Positions 44,237-51,781 of a stretch of 51,781 nucleotides of DNA are shown one piece after another. How positions within the stretch are numbered: the stretch's first letter is position 1; the number at the start of each line of letters is the position of its first letter. This DNA is from Candidatus Poribacteria bacterium (GTDB lineage Bacteria; Poribacteria; WGA-4E; WGA-3G), in contig PYIY01000186.1 in assembly GCA_003635195.1 (NCBI GenBank), forward strand, positions 1 to 51,781, given 5' to 3'. A program made the translations under genes and the position numbers. The notes beneath the pieces are model-generated. The model made no database searches, had not been told where the DNA came from, and saw nothing but the letters and a program-made list of their open reading frames with translations.

Positions 44237-45379
44237 ATGAGTACTACAAAAAAAGCCCCGGTCCTCGTCGTTGTACAACTCACAGGTGGCAACGACTTCA
44301 TGAACACACTCATCCCCTACACAAGCGGGATTTACCACGATTCCCGTCCGGTTGTAGGCATTAAAGCGGAAGATGTGATACCGTTAGACGTAGACGATAC
44401 GTTGGGCTGGAACCCGCATGCTGTCCCACTCAAAGAGATGTTTGATGCCGGTGATGTTGCTGTTGTGCAGGGAATCGGCTACCCGGATTCAAACCGCTCA
44501 CATTTCCGAGCGATGGACATCTGGCACACCTGTGAACCCCTGAAAATCGGTGATGAGGGGTGGGTCGGCAGACTCGTCCGAGAACTTGACCCGCAGAGTC
44601 AGAACGTCTTAACCGGTGTCAGTTTCGGACAGGGGCTCCCGCGCGCTTGTGCACTCGCTGGTATCCCTGTTACCTCTGTCGGCGACTTGGACAATTACGG
44701 TCTGATGACAAGCATCGGTGATGAAGCACAGCGGACACAGGCACTTGACGTATTTAAGAGGATGTATAGTAGCACGGTCGGCAGCGGAATCGTGATGGAC
44801 TACCTTAGTCAGACTGGACTGGACGTGATTAAAGGTGCTGATGAACTTAAGAAAGCACCGGCGATGTATAAATCTGAAGTGGAATACCCACAAAGTTCCA
44901 TCGCGAAAAGCCTACGGGATGTCGCACGGGTCCATCTCGCTAATCTCGGTACACGCGTCTTTTACACACAACACGGCGGTTACGACAATCACGCCAACGA
45001 GGTCCCAGCGCACCCACGCCTCCTAAAAGATTTGACAGAGGCGATCCAAGCTTTCTTTACCGATCTGCGGGCACAGAATGCCTCTGAGGAGATCGTGATG
45101 TACGTCTTCACGGAATTCGGGAGACGAATCCGAGACAACGCCAGTGGTACCGATCACGGCACCGGCGGCGGGGCATTCATCATCGGCGATCGCGTGAAAG
45201 GCGGACTCTACTCAGAATATCCGTCCCTTGATCCCGCCCGTTGGGTACACGGCGAAGACTTGGAACACACCATTGATTTTCGTGGCATATACGGAACACT
45301 CTTAGAGCAGTGGATGGGTGTTGACCCGACTCACATCGTCGGCGGGAATTTTGAACAGATTCATCCATTTTCAGTGTAG
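44237..45379 (+). CDS. DUF1501 family protein
   Basis: The 380-residue protein belongs to the sulfatase-like DUF1501 family: VVVQLTGGNDFMNTLIPY near the start, GIGYPDSNRSHFRAMDIWHT, the metal-type segment TQHGGYDNHANEV and TEFGRRIRDNASGTDHGTGG near the C-terminus. Histidines and aspartates of the phosphatase/sulfatase-like site appear present. Most relatives begin with a twin-arginine signal; this one begins directly with the fold, so it looks cytoplasmic. AGGAG lies eight bases before the ATG. Its TAG stop lies inside a perfect palindrome (45375-45403). It is coupled in an operon with DUF1800 and probably the NHL gene. Confidence 0.9.
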   Translation: MSTTKKAPVLVVVQLTGGNDFMNTLIPYTSGIYHDSRPVVGIKAEDVIPLDVDDTLGWNPHAVPLKEMFDAGDVAVVQGIGYPDSNRSHFRAMDIWHTCEPLKIGDEGWVGRLVRELDPQSQNVLTGVSFGQGLPRACALAGIPVTSVGDLDNYGLMTSIGDEAQRTQALDVFKRMYSSTVGSGIVMDYLSQTGLDVIKGADELKKAPAMYKSEVEYPQSSIAKSLRDVARVHLANLGTRVFYTQHGGYDNHANEVPAHPRLLKDLTEAIQAFFTDLRAQNASEEIVMYVFTEFGRRIRDNASGTDHGTGGGAFIIGDRVKGGLYSEYPSLDPARWVHGEDLEHTIDFRGIYGTLLEQWMGVDPTHIVGGNFEQIHPFSV

Positions 45380-45403
45380 GGGTTCGGTTACCGAACCCCT
45401 ACA
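45375..45403. repeat. perfect 14-bp-stem palindrome containing a stop codon
   Basis: TGTAGGGGTTCGGT (45375-45388) and ACCGAACCCCTACA (45390-45403) are exact complements around a single T. The stop codon of the DUF1501 gene, 45377-45379, is part of the left arm. The stem could slow or end transcription but no T-run follows. Confidence 0.85.
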
Positions 45404-45445
45404 AACTTGCTGTTAAATGATGTAGGACAACGGGGGACGCATATC

Positions 45446-46459
45446 ATGGGCAGACCTTATGGCTTGCTGCGTGCTGGGTTTCCATTTCATAAGACCCTAA
45501 GCATGCGGCGGACGACAAACTTTCCGATCGATATCGCAATCGGAAAAGAAGGACGTATATATATTATGTGCCGGAGCGACGGCACTGCGATGATCCGAAA
45601 ATACACCGTTGAAGACGAAGACCTTGGCACAATGGGCGGTTACGGACAGGGTGAAGGACAATTCACATGGCCCGTAACGATTATCCCTGACAGTGAAGAA
45701 AATCTCTATGTGTCCGATGAATACCTGCATCGGATTGTCGCGTTTAGCAGCGAAGGTGAACATATCGGTACATGGGGTGAACATGGCACCGATCCCGGAC
45801 AACTCAACGGACCCGCGGGTATCGCCTTCGATCCAGAGGAGAATCTCTATGTCGTTGACAGTCTAAGCCACCGGGTACAGAAATTCACGAAAGACGGCAA
45901 ATTCCTCTTCGGGTGGGGCAGTCATGGCGACGGTGACGGCGAATTCAACATGCCGTGGGGTGTTGCTGTTGATGAACTCGGTGATGTCTACGTTGTTGAT
46001 TGGCGGAACGACAGAGTGCAGAAGTTCAATGCCGAAGGAGAATTTCTCTTCGCATTCGGTAAATCTGGCAGTGGGAACGGTGAATTCAACCGTCCCGCCG
46101 GGATTGACGTTGACCTGCACGGCGATGTCTATATTGCTGACCGAGGCAACGACCGTATTCAACTCTTCAACGCCGAAGGTAGGTATGTGCAAAAGTTTCT
46201 CGGCGATGCCACGTTGTCAAAGGTATCTCAGGCTTACATGATGACAAACGCCAGTCCAAATCGGATGCGAGACATGGCGGATCTGGAACCGCAGAAATAC
46301 CTACGTCAACCGAAATCCGTCGCAGTCAGCGACGATGGTCTGATGTTCGTGCCGGACTTTGGATCGTATCGGGTACAGGTTTATCAGAAGCAGGCGGTGC
46401 CGTTGACAGAACAGGAATTTAGTCCACCGCGCCGGTCGGTTACACTGCATCAGGAATAA
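45446..46459 (+). CDS. NHL-repeat beta-propeller protein
   Basis: The 337-residue protein is made of NHL repeats: PIDIAIGKEGRIYIMCR, GPAGIAFDPEENLYVVDSLS, MPWGVAVDELGDVYVVDWRN and RPAGIDVDLHGDVYIADRGN, each ending RVQKF or similar, which build a six-bladed propeller. NHL propellers bind proteins, nucleic acids or serve as lyases. There is no signal peptide. The start at 45446 is favoured by GGGGGA eight bases upstream; a TTG at 45407 lacks a site. It follows the DUF1501 gene after the palindrome and ends before a terminator, completing the unit. Confidence 0.87.
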   Translation: MGRPYGLLRAGFPFHKTLSMRRTTNFPIDIAIGKEGRIYIMCRSDGTAMIRKYTVEDEDLGTMGGYGQGEGQFTWPVTIIPDSEENLYVSDEYLHRIVAFSSEGEHIGTWGEHGTDPGQLNGPAGIAFDPEENLYVVDSLSHRVQKFTKDGKFLFGWGSHGDGDGEFNMPWGVAVDELGDVYVVDWRNDRVQKFNAEGEFLFAFGKSGSGNGEFNRPAGIDVDLHGDVYIADRGNDRIQLFNAEGRYVQKFLGDATLSKVSQAYMMTNASPNRMRDMADLEPQKYLRQPKSVAVSDDGLMFVPDFGSYRVQVYQKQAVPLTEQEFSPPRRSVTLHQE

Positions 46460-46503
46460 GATTTAGGCGAGTACGGAAATGTAAGAAAGCCGGGCGGGCG
46501 GAT

Positions 46504-46523
46504 GCCAAACGCTTGGCTTTTTT
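46504..46523 (+). terminator. terminator after the NHL gene
   Basis: GCCAA (46504-46508) pairs with TTGGC (46513-46517) over four bases and six T follow. The stem is short, but the same TTGGCTTTTTTGCGT ending occurs in the stronger terminator at 50710. Confidence 0.55.
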
Positions 46524-46591
46524 GCGTGTTGGTGACAGTCTGACGTTTGTGGAAATTATGACGATAGTTCACACAAAAGGAGATTCAACAA

Positions 46592-48565
46592 ATGAAAAGG
46601 GGTGGGCTGTTCTCCATAGTTTTCTTGTTAGCCGCAGGATTGTTGCCAAACGGCCTTGCTCAAGAATACACACAGTGGCATTTACCCGAAGGCGCGACGG
46701 CACGCCTCGGAAAAGGCGAGATAAACGATGTCAAATTCTCGCTCGATGGCAACCGGTTGGCGGTAGCAACTGACATTGGGGTTTGGCTTTATAACGCGCA
46801 TACCGGTGCCGAGATTGCACTTATTAAGGTGCAACCACACGGGATCAAGACTGCAAACGCTATCGCCTTCGCCCCCGATAGCACGACCCTTGCTGTTGGA
46901 AATTGGTTCCCGGGCGGTGCAGTCGAGTTATGGGATACCGCGACCAGGGAACATCTGGCTATTATGGAGGGAGATATCGGTTCAGTTCAAGCATTGGAAT
47001 TTTCAGCCGATGGTAGAATGCTCGCTTGCGCGAGTTGGGAAAAGATAGTTAAGTACCATCTCTGGGAAGTTGCCACCGGTCGCGAAGTCTTAAGCTTTAC
47101 AAAACCACAAAACCTAATTCCACATAACAAAGGCGCGTTAGTCCTTTCACGAGATACCCATTCTGTTGCCAGTACCGATATGGATGTCGTCAGAATATGG
47201 GAAGTTGCCGCGGAAGAACTTCGGCATACCTTAGAAGGTAACGGGAACCTTGCACTGGCATTGGCATTCTCACCGGATGGTAAGACCCTTGCCGGTGGAT
47301 TCATGACAATCCGTTTATGGGATACTGAGACCGGCACTGAACGCTCCAAACTCGATGGACACACTGATCTCATAGATGCCATCACTTTCTCTCCAGATGC
47401 TAAAAACCTTGCCAGTGCGGATGCCACCGGAAAAATTATATTGTGGCATTTGAACTCCCGCAGCCAGAAACAAAAATCCACACTGCCCAGTTTATTGCGT
47501 TCTATTACTGGCGATAAGCCGTCGAAAACAAAGGACAAACGCAAAAATCGCACGCTGGTAGGGCATATGCTACCTATTGAAGCGTTGGATTTTTCTGCTG
47601 ATAGCAAAACGCTTGTGAGCGGGAGTCGGGACGGCACAGCCATAGTGTGGGATGCAGAAACGGGGAACCCCCTTTTCACCCTTGCGGGACATACGGGTTC
47701 AGTTAAAGCATTGCGGTTTCTTGAAAATGGAAAAACGCTTATCAGTATTGGGACTGACTGTACGCTGAGAGTGTGGGAAACGGACACTGGCAACCAGCAG
47801 TTAATCCCGATGAAGCACAAGAGGTCTGTCTCTTGTATGACTTTTTCTACGGACTGCAAAACAGCTGCAATTGGGGGGCGTGGCAACGACGTGCATTTAT
47901 GGAGTGTCGACATTCAACGCTTTGTTGCCACCTTTGAAACTAATCACACACGTTCGATGACTACTTTGGCGTTCTCACCAGATGACAAAATCCTTGCCAG
48001 TGGAAGTCCAGATGGAACAGTAGAATTATGGGATGTGCCGAACCACCGACGTTTCTCCATACTTGAAAACCATACAGGCAGCATCAGAGATATGGCATTC
48101 TCCGCAGACGGTAGAAAGTTCGCGAGTGCCAGTAAAGATGGAATAGTCCACTTGTGGGATCGTCACACTGAGAAAAAAACACCACTGCTCACGGCACCTA
48201 ACAGCGGTGTTGAAGCATTGGCGTTCTCACCAGATAGCAGTATGCTTATCAGTGCGCGCCGGGATGGGGTAATCCAACTCTGGGATGCAAACACGCATCA
48301 GCATATAGCGGACTTCATAGACGCAAAAGGACTTGTTAAGGTATTGGCGTTCTCACCAGATGGAGGAACGGTTGTAAGTGGACTACATCGTGGCTTAATC
48401 CGACTATGGGATGTAGATACAAGAGCCCTGAGCCACGAAATCCGGACGGGGGATGCCGCGTGGCTCACAAAGCTCATCTTTACGCCGGATGGCAAAACCC
48501 TCGTTAGCGGCAGTTCCGAGGGCACCATCCTCGTCTGGGATTTGGAGCACATTACACGTAGATAG
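46592..48565 (+). CDS. secreted WD40 protein, about 14 blades, tandem copy 1
   Basis: The 657-residue protein has a signal peptide (MKRGGLFSIVFLLAAGLLPN, cleavage near LAQ) and AAAGGAG nine bases before the ATG. I count 14 blades, from IGVWLYNAHTG through VELWDTATREH, IRLWDTETGTE, AIVWDAETGNP and VELWDVPNHRR to ILVWDLEHI, so two seven-bladed propellers are likely. Between blades 5 and 6 is a non-WD linker (STLPSLLRSITGDK) also kept in copy 2. Secreted WD40 proteins are unusual outside a few phyla; the role is presumably binding of a surface or periplasmic partner. It is followed by its paralogue after 77 bases. Confidence 0.88.
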   Translation: MKRGGLFSIVFLLAAGLLPNGLAQEYTQWHLPEGATARLGKGEINDVKFSLDGNRLAVATDIGVWLYNAHTGAEIALIKVQPHGIKTANAIAFAPDSTTLAVGNWFPGGAVELWDTATREHLAIMEGDIGSVQALEFSADGRMLACASWEKIVKYHLWEVATGREVLSFTKPQNLIPHNKGALVLSRDTHSVASTDMDVVRIWEVAAEELRHTLEGNGNLALALAFSPDGKTLAGGFMTIRLWDTETGTERSKLDGHTDLIDAITFSPDAKNLASADATGKIILWHLNSRSQKQKSTLPSLLRSITGDKPSKTKDKRKNRTLVGHMLPIEALDFSADSKTLVSGSRDGTAIVWDAETGNPLFTLAGHTGSVKALRFLENGKTLISIGTDCTLRVWETDTGNQQLIPMKHKRSVSCMTFSTDCKTAAIGGRGNDVHLWSVDIQRFVATFETNHTRSMTTLAFSPDDKILASGSPDGTVELWDVPNHRRFSILENHTGSIRDMAFSADGRKFASASKDGIVHLWDRHTEKKTPLLTAPNSGVEALAFSPDSSMLISARRDGVIQLWDANTHQHIADFIDAKGLVKVLAFSPDGGTVVSGLHRGLIRLWDVDTRALSHEIRTGDAAWLTKLIFTPDGKTLVSGSSEGTILVWDLEHITRR

Positions 48566-48642
48566 AAGTTAGAGATGACAGAACAGATGGAAATACTTGT
48601 CTCAGATTTGCAAACGATTCTTGCAAAAAGGAGATTCAACGG

Positions 48643-50646
48643 ATGAAAAAGATAGGACTGTTCTACATAGCTTGCTTGTTAATTGTGGGGTTCTTGCCAA
48701 ACAGCCTTGCTCAGGAATACACACAGTGGCACTTACCCGAAGGCGCGACAGCACGCCTCGGAAAAGGAAAAATAAAGGATGTAGAATTCTCACCCGATGG
48801 TAATCGGTTGGCAGTAGCAACCGACATTGGGATTTGGATCTATAACGCGCACACTCGTGATGAAATTGCACTCATTAAGGTGCAACCGCGCGGAATCCAG
48901 GCTGTAAATACAATCGTCTTCGCACCAGATGGTAAGACCGTTGCCGTTGGGTATTGGATTCCGGGCGGTGGAGCCGGTGCAGTCGAATTGTGGGATACCA
49001 TGACCGGAGAACGACTAACTGTCTTAGAAGAAGATATGGGTTCAGTTCATGCATTGGAATTTTCAGCCGATGGCACAACGCTCGCCAGCGTGGGTTGGGC
49101 AGGAGTAATTGAGTACCATCTCTGGGAAGTTGCTACGGGGCGCGAAGTTCTCAGCTTTACAAAAGCACAAAACCTAATTCCACATAGCAAAGGGGCTTTA
49201 GTCCTTTCACAGGCTGCCCATTCTGTCGCAAGTACCGATGTCAATACTGTTAAGATATGGGATGTCGCTACGGAAGGGCTTCGGCAAATCTTGGAAGGTG
49301 ATGGAAACCTTGCATTGACTTTGGCATTTTCACCTGATAGTAGGACCCTTGCCGGTGGTTTTGAGACAATCCGATTATGGGATACTGAGACCCGCAATGA
49401 ACTCCCCAAACTCGATGGACACACCCATCTGGTGTATACCATGACTTTTTCTCCAGACGCTAAAATCCTTGCCAGCGGAGACCTCAGCGGAAAAGTCAGA
49501 TTGTGGGATTTGGAGTCCCGCCTCCAGAAACCTGATAAGAAAAAATCCACACTACCGGGTCTATTGCGTTCTATTACTGGCGATAAGTCGGCAAAAACAG
49601 ACAACAAGCACGAAGATCGCACACTGATAGAACATACGCTATCCATTGAGGCGTTAGATTTCACCACTGACAGCAGAATGCTTGTGAGTGGAAGCCGGGA
49701 CGGTGCAGCTATAGTGTGGGATGTGGAGACGGGAACCCCGCTCTTCACCGTTGCGGGACATACAGGTTCGGTTAAAGCACTGGCGTTTCTTGAAGATGAT
49801 AAAACCCTTATCAGTGCCAGTTCTGACGGTACACTCAGGATATGGAAAACAGACACTGGGAACCAACAATTGATCCCCATGAAGCATAAGCGGTCTATCT
49901 TCTGTATGGTGCTTTCCGCGGATCGCAAAACGGTCGCAATTGGAGGTGTTGGCAACGATGTACATTTGTGGAATGTTGATACGAAAAACTTTGTTGCTAC
50001 CTTTAAAACCGGGCACGAAAATTATGTGGATACCTTAGCGCTCTCACCGGATGACAAAATCCTTGCAAGTGGAAGTCGAGACAGAAGAGTAGAATTATGG
50101 GATGTGCCGAACCATCAACGCCTCTCTATACTTGACGGTCATACAGGCGACATCAGAGGAGTGACATTCTCTGCAGACGGTAAAAAGTTTGCGAGTGCCA
50201 GTCAGGATGGAACGGCCCACTTGTGGGATCTTCACACGGAGAAAAAGACAGTGCTGTTCACAGCACCTAACGGTGGTGTGGCTGCATTGGCGTTCTCTCC
50301 GGATAGCAGCATGCTTGTCAGTGCGGGTTGGGATGGGACAATTCAGCTATGGGATGCAAACACCCATCAGTACATAGCAGACTTCATAAATGCAAAAGAG
50401 ACCGTTTATCATTTAGAATTCTCACCAGATGGGAAAACAGTTGTAACCGGGTCGGAAGGTGGTTTAATCCAGTTGTGGGACGTGGACACAAGAACCCTAA
50501 GCCGCCAAATCCGCACCGGGGATACCGCGTGGCCCACGGCGTTTGCGTTTACGCAAGATGGCAAAACCCTCGTTAGCGGCAATTCGGATGGCACCATCCT
50601 CGTCTGGGATTTGGAGCACATTACACAAAATAGAATTCAGAAATAA
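48643..50646 (+). CDS. secreted WD40 protein, about 14 blades, tandem copy 2
   Basis: The 667-residue paralogue of the gene at 46592 shares the signal peptide type (MKKIGLFYIACLLIVGFLPN), the mature start EYTQWHLPEGATARLGKG, the blade count and the linker STLPGLLRSITGDK. Differences include a short glycine-rich insert (GGGAGAVELWD) and scattered substitutions. Conservation of the repeated upstream sequence (AAAAGGAGATTCAAC) shows that the duplication included the leader. A strong terminator lies 64 bases past the stop, so the two WD40 genes probably form one unit, and the TonB-dependent receptor that follows is separate. Confidence 0.88.
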   Translation: MKKIGLFYIACLLIVGFLPNSLAQEYTQWHLPEGATARLGKGKIKDVEFSPDGNRLAVATDIGIWIYNAHTRDEIALIKVQPRGIQAVNTIVFAPDGKTVAVGYWIPGGGAGAVELWDTMTGERLTVLEEDMGSVHALEFSADGTTLASVGWAGVIEYHLWEVATGREVLSFTKAQNLIPHSKGALVLSQAAHSVASTDVNTVKIWDVATEGLRQILEGDGNLALTLAFSPDSRTLAGGFETIRLWDTETRNELPKLDGHTHLVYTMTFSPDAKILASGDLSGKVRLWDLESRLQKPDKKKSTLPGLLRSITGDKSAKTDNKHEDRTLIEHTLSIEALDFTTDSRMLVSGSRDGAAIVWDVETGTPLFTVAGHTGSVKALAFLEDDKTLISASSDGTLRIWKTDTGNQQLIPMKHKRSIFCMVLSADRKTVAIGGVGNDVHLWNVDTKNFVATFKTGHENYVDTLALSPDDKILASGSRDRRVELWDVPNHQRLSILDGHTGDIRGVTFSADGKKFASASQDGTAHLWDLHTEKKTVLFTAPNGGVAALAFSPDSSMLVSAGWDGTIQLWDANTHQYIADFINAKETVYHLEFSPDGKTVVTGSEGGLIQLWDVDTRTLSRQIRTGDTAWPTAFAFTQDGKTLVSGNSDGTILVWDLEHITQNRIQK

Positions 50647-50709
50647 GGGGCTCATAAAAACACGCATCTCAGATCACATTCTGTTGACTTTTCATTTCTG
50701 TGCTACAGA

Positions 50710-50742
50710 GCCAAGTGTGCATCCTATACACTTGGCTTTTTT
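50710..50742 (+). terminator. rho-independent terminator after the tandem WD40 genes
   Basis: GCCAAGTGT (50710-50718) and ACACTTGGC (50728-50736) form a perfect nine-pair stem over a nine-base loop, followed by TTTTTT. Confidence 0.85.
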
Positions 50743-50851
50743 GCGTACCAAGCAACGAAATTGATTGTTTTAATCAACTAAATCAACTAAAAATTTGAAG
50801 TTTGCGTTAAATGGTGATGTTAATACACAAAACGGAGGTCAAACTGACTAC

Positions 50852-51781
50852 ATGAAGTTACAGCTAATCGCTGGTCTATTTGTGTTTTTGATATCTTTGC
50901 CTGTATATGCCCAGAGCGGTGATGTCCAAGGAACCGTCTATCAGCGAAGCACGGAGAAGCCCTTAGCAGGGGCTGGTGTTTACATTACTGAAACAAAACA
51001 GACTCAAAAAACCGATGAAAACGGCATCTTTCGATTCACGGAGCTCCCTAAAGGCAGATATACTGTTGTTGTCACCCACCCACTTGAATCCATTCCTACA
51101 AAAATTTCTGTTTCTATCAACAGCGGAGATACCACCGAAATCAAAATATACTTAGGCGAGGCAGTTAGGTTAGAAACGATTGTTGTCGAAGGGAAACGCC
51201 TTCCACCGACGGTGAGCCGTAAGGAGATTCGCGGCAGTGAACTCCTCCGTATCCCCGGCACTGCTAACGACGCACTCAAAGGATTGACGACACTTCCAGG
51301 TATCGGTATCCCAAACGATTATTTTGGCATCCTCTACATTCGCGGCAGTGGTCCCGGAGACACCCTTTACTACTTTGACAGAACCCCACTCGGTTATCCT
51401 TTCCACTACGGTGGGCTTGTTTCAACGATGAGTTCCAACATCATTGACGACATCCATATCTACGCTGGGGGGTATGGTGCGGAATTCGGATTAGATTCAC
51501 AAACTGTACTTGACATCCTTTCCCGCGACCGGATAAAGGAACGGAAGTTGAGCGGTAAGTTCAACCTCAACGCTCTCTACTCCGAAGGAGTACTTGAAGG
51601 TAGCATCGGCGACAAGGGGTACTTTCACGTCGCTGGAAGGCGGAGTTATCTTGATCTTATTGCTGGGTTCTTTGTTGATGATTGGGTGTTACCCTACTTC
51701 TCGGATTATCAGCTTAAATTTACTTATGAACTCGCCGAAAAACATCACCTCACGCTCAATGCCTTCGGTGCAAATGATCAT
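50852..51781 (+). CDS. TonB-dependent receptor with N-terminal carboxypeptidase-regulatory-like domain (truncated by window)
   Basis: The frame runs from ATG 50852 off the right edge, giving 310 residues. A signal peptide (MKLQLIAGLFVFLISLPVYA) is followed by a carboxypeptidase-regulatory-like domain (GDVQGTVYQRSTEKPLAGAG, FRFTELPKGRYTVVV, about 24-105) and a plug domain (LETIVVEGKRL, DALKGLTTLPGI, LYIRGSGPGDTLYYFD, SNIIDDIHIYAGGYGAEFG, about 107-220). The barrel begins at about 225. The arrangement resembles SusC-like and related receptors that import large ligands through the outer membrane. GGAGG lies 13 bases upstream, a little far. The substrate is unknown. It may not share a transcript with the WD40 genes because a terminator separates them. 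Confidence 0.88.
   Translation, partial: MKLQLIAGLFVFLISLPVYAQSGDVQGTVYQRSTEKPLAGAGVYITETKQTQKTDENGIFRFTELPKGRYTVVVTHPLESIPTKISVSINSGDTTEIKIYLGEAVRLETIVVEGKRLPPTVSRKEIRGSELLRIPGTANDALKGLTTLPGIGIPNDYFGILYIRGSGPGDTLYYFDRTPLGYPFHYGGLVSTMSSNIIDDIHIYAGGYGAEFGLDSQTVLDILSRDRIKERKLSGKFNLNALYSEGVLEGSIGDKGYFHVAGRRSYLDLIAGFFVDDWVLPYFSDYQLKFTYELAEKHHLTLNAFGANDH

Noticed and set aside
46987..49955. Long antisense reading frames (about 300 residues) opposite the tandem WD40 genes, at 46987-47913 and 49047-49955
   Set aside because: Both mirror the periodic WD40 sequence of the opposite strand, have no ribosome binding site or recognisable domain, and occur at matching places in the two paralogues, as expected for shadow frames of a repeat protein.

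Overview
The window looks like a chromosomal segment of an uncultured Gram-negative bacterium. A TonB-dependent receptor, HlyD-type adaptors, MacB-type permeases and many signal peptides imply an outer membrane and periplasm. The mix of WD40, Kelch, BNR and LamG proteins, a DUF1800/DUF1501 pair, sigma factors fused to beta-propellers and mandelate racemase/Gfo-Idh enzymes resembles Candidatus Poribacteria or a related lineage. That assignment is inference: no rRNA or other phylogenetic marker is present. I saw no tRNA, rRNA or CRISPR array.

Layout. 1-495: tail of an ISAs1-type transposase. 599-3184: an exported unknown protein convergent with a cNMP-binding/PP2C phosphatase. 3458-8539: a lipid locus (fatty acyl reductase; acyl-activating/ACP/PlsC fusion; HAD-IB phosphatase). 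8702-13362: a small unknown protein, a TPR protein, a DegT aminotransferase, a GNAT acetyltransferase and a PhnP-like metallohydrolase. 13456-21100 (minus): one very long HlyD adaptor and four tandem MacB-type permeases with no ATPase. 21494-23464: a secreted WD40 protein. 23475-28892 (minus): nitrilase-like hydrolase, terpenoid-cyclase-fold protein, Gfo/Idh oxidoreductase, DUF547 protein and an enolase-superfamily enzyme.

29203-42473 (minus) is the most unusual part. Two ECF-type sigma factors, each fused through one transmembrane helix to a predicted extracytoplasmic beta-propeller (Kelch in one, BNR in the other), bracket four exported proteins: a ligand-binding-like sandwich, two LamG proteins and a Kelch protein. 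The four have different folds but share a C-terminal tail of the form GK[LM]xxxWGx[IL]K. A decayed fifth tail and a vestigial Kelch start show repeated duplication and loss. A roughly 80-bp promoter-like element recurs three times. Two paralogous ABC-2 permeases and a membrane-anchored acidic protein lie upstream. A testable reading is a membrane-tethered sigma system controlling a family of surface proteins that share an undescribed terminal signal.

42813-51781 (plus): DUF1800, DUF1501 and NHL proteins form one likely operon, followed by two tandem secreted WD40 proteins with about 14 blades each and the start of a TonB-dependent receptor.

Intergenic DNA is full of short repeats: inverted repeats with 7-nt periodic arms (seven sites), a 43-nt GC-rich element, a TTTTTGCTTGGGTG element (five sites) and small palindromes beginning TGTAGG. 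Several touch or supply stop codons.
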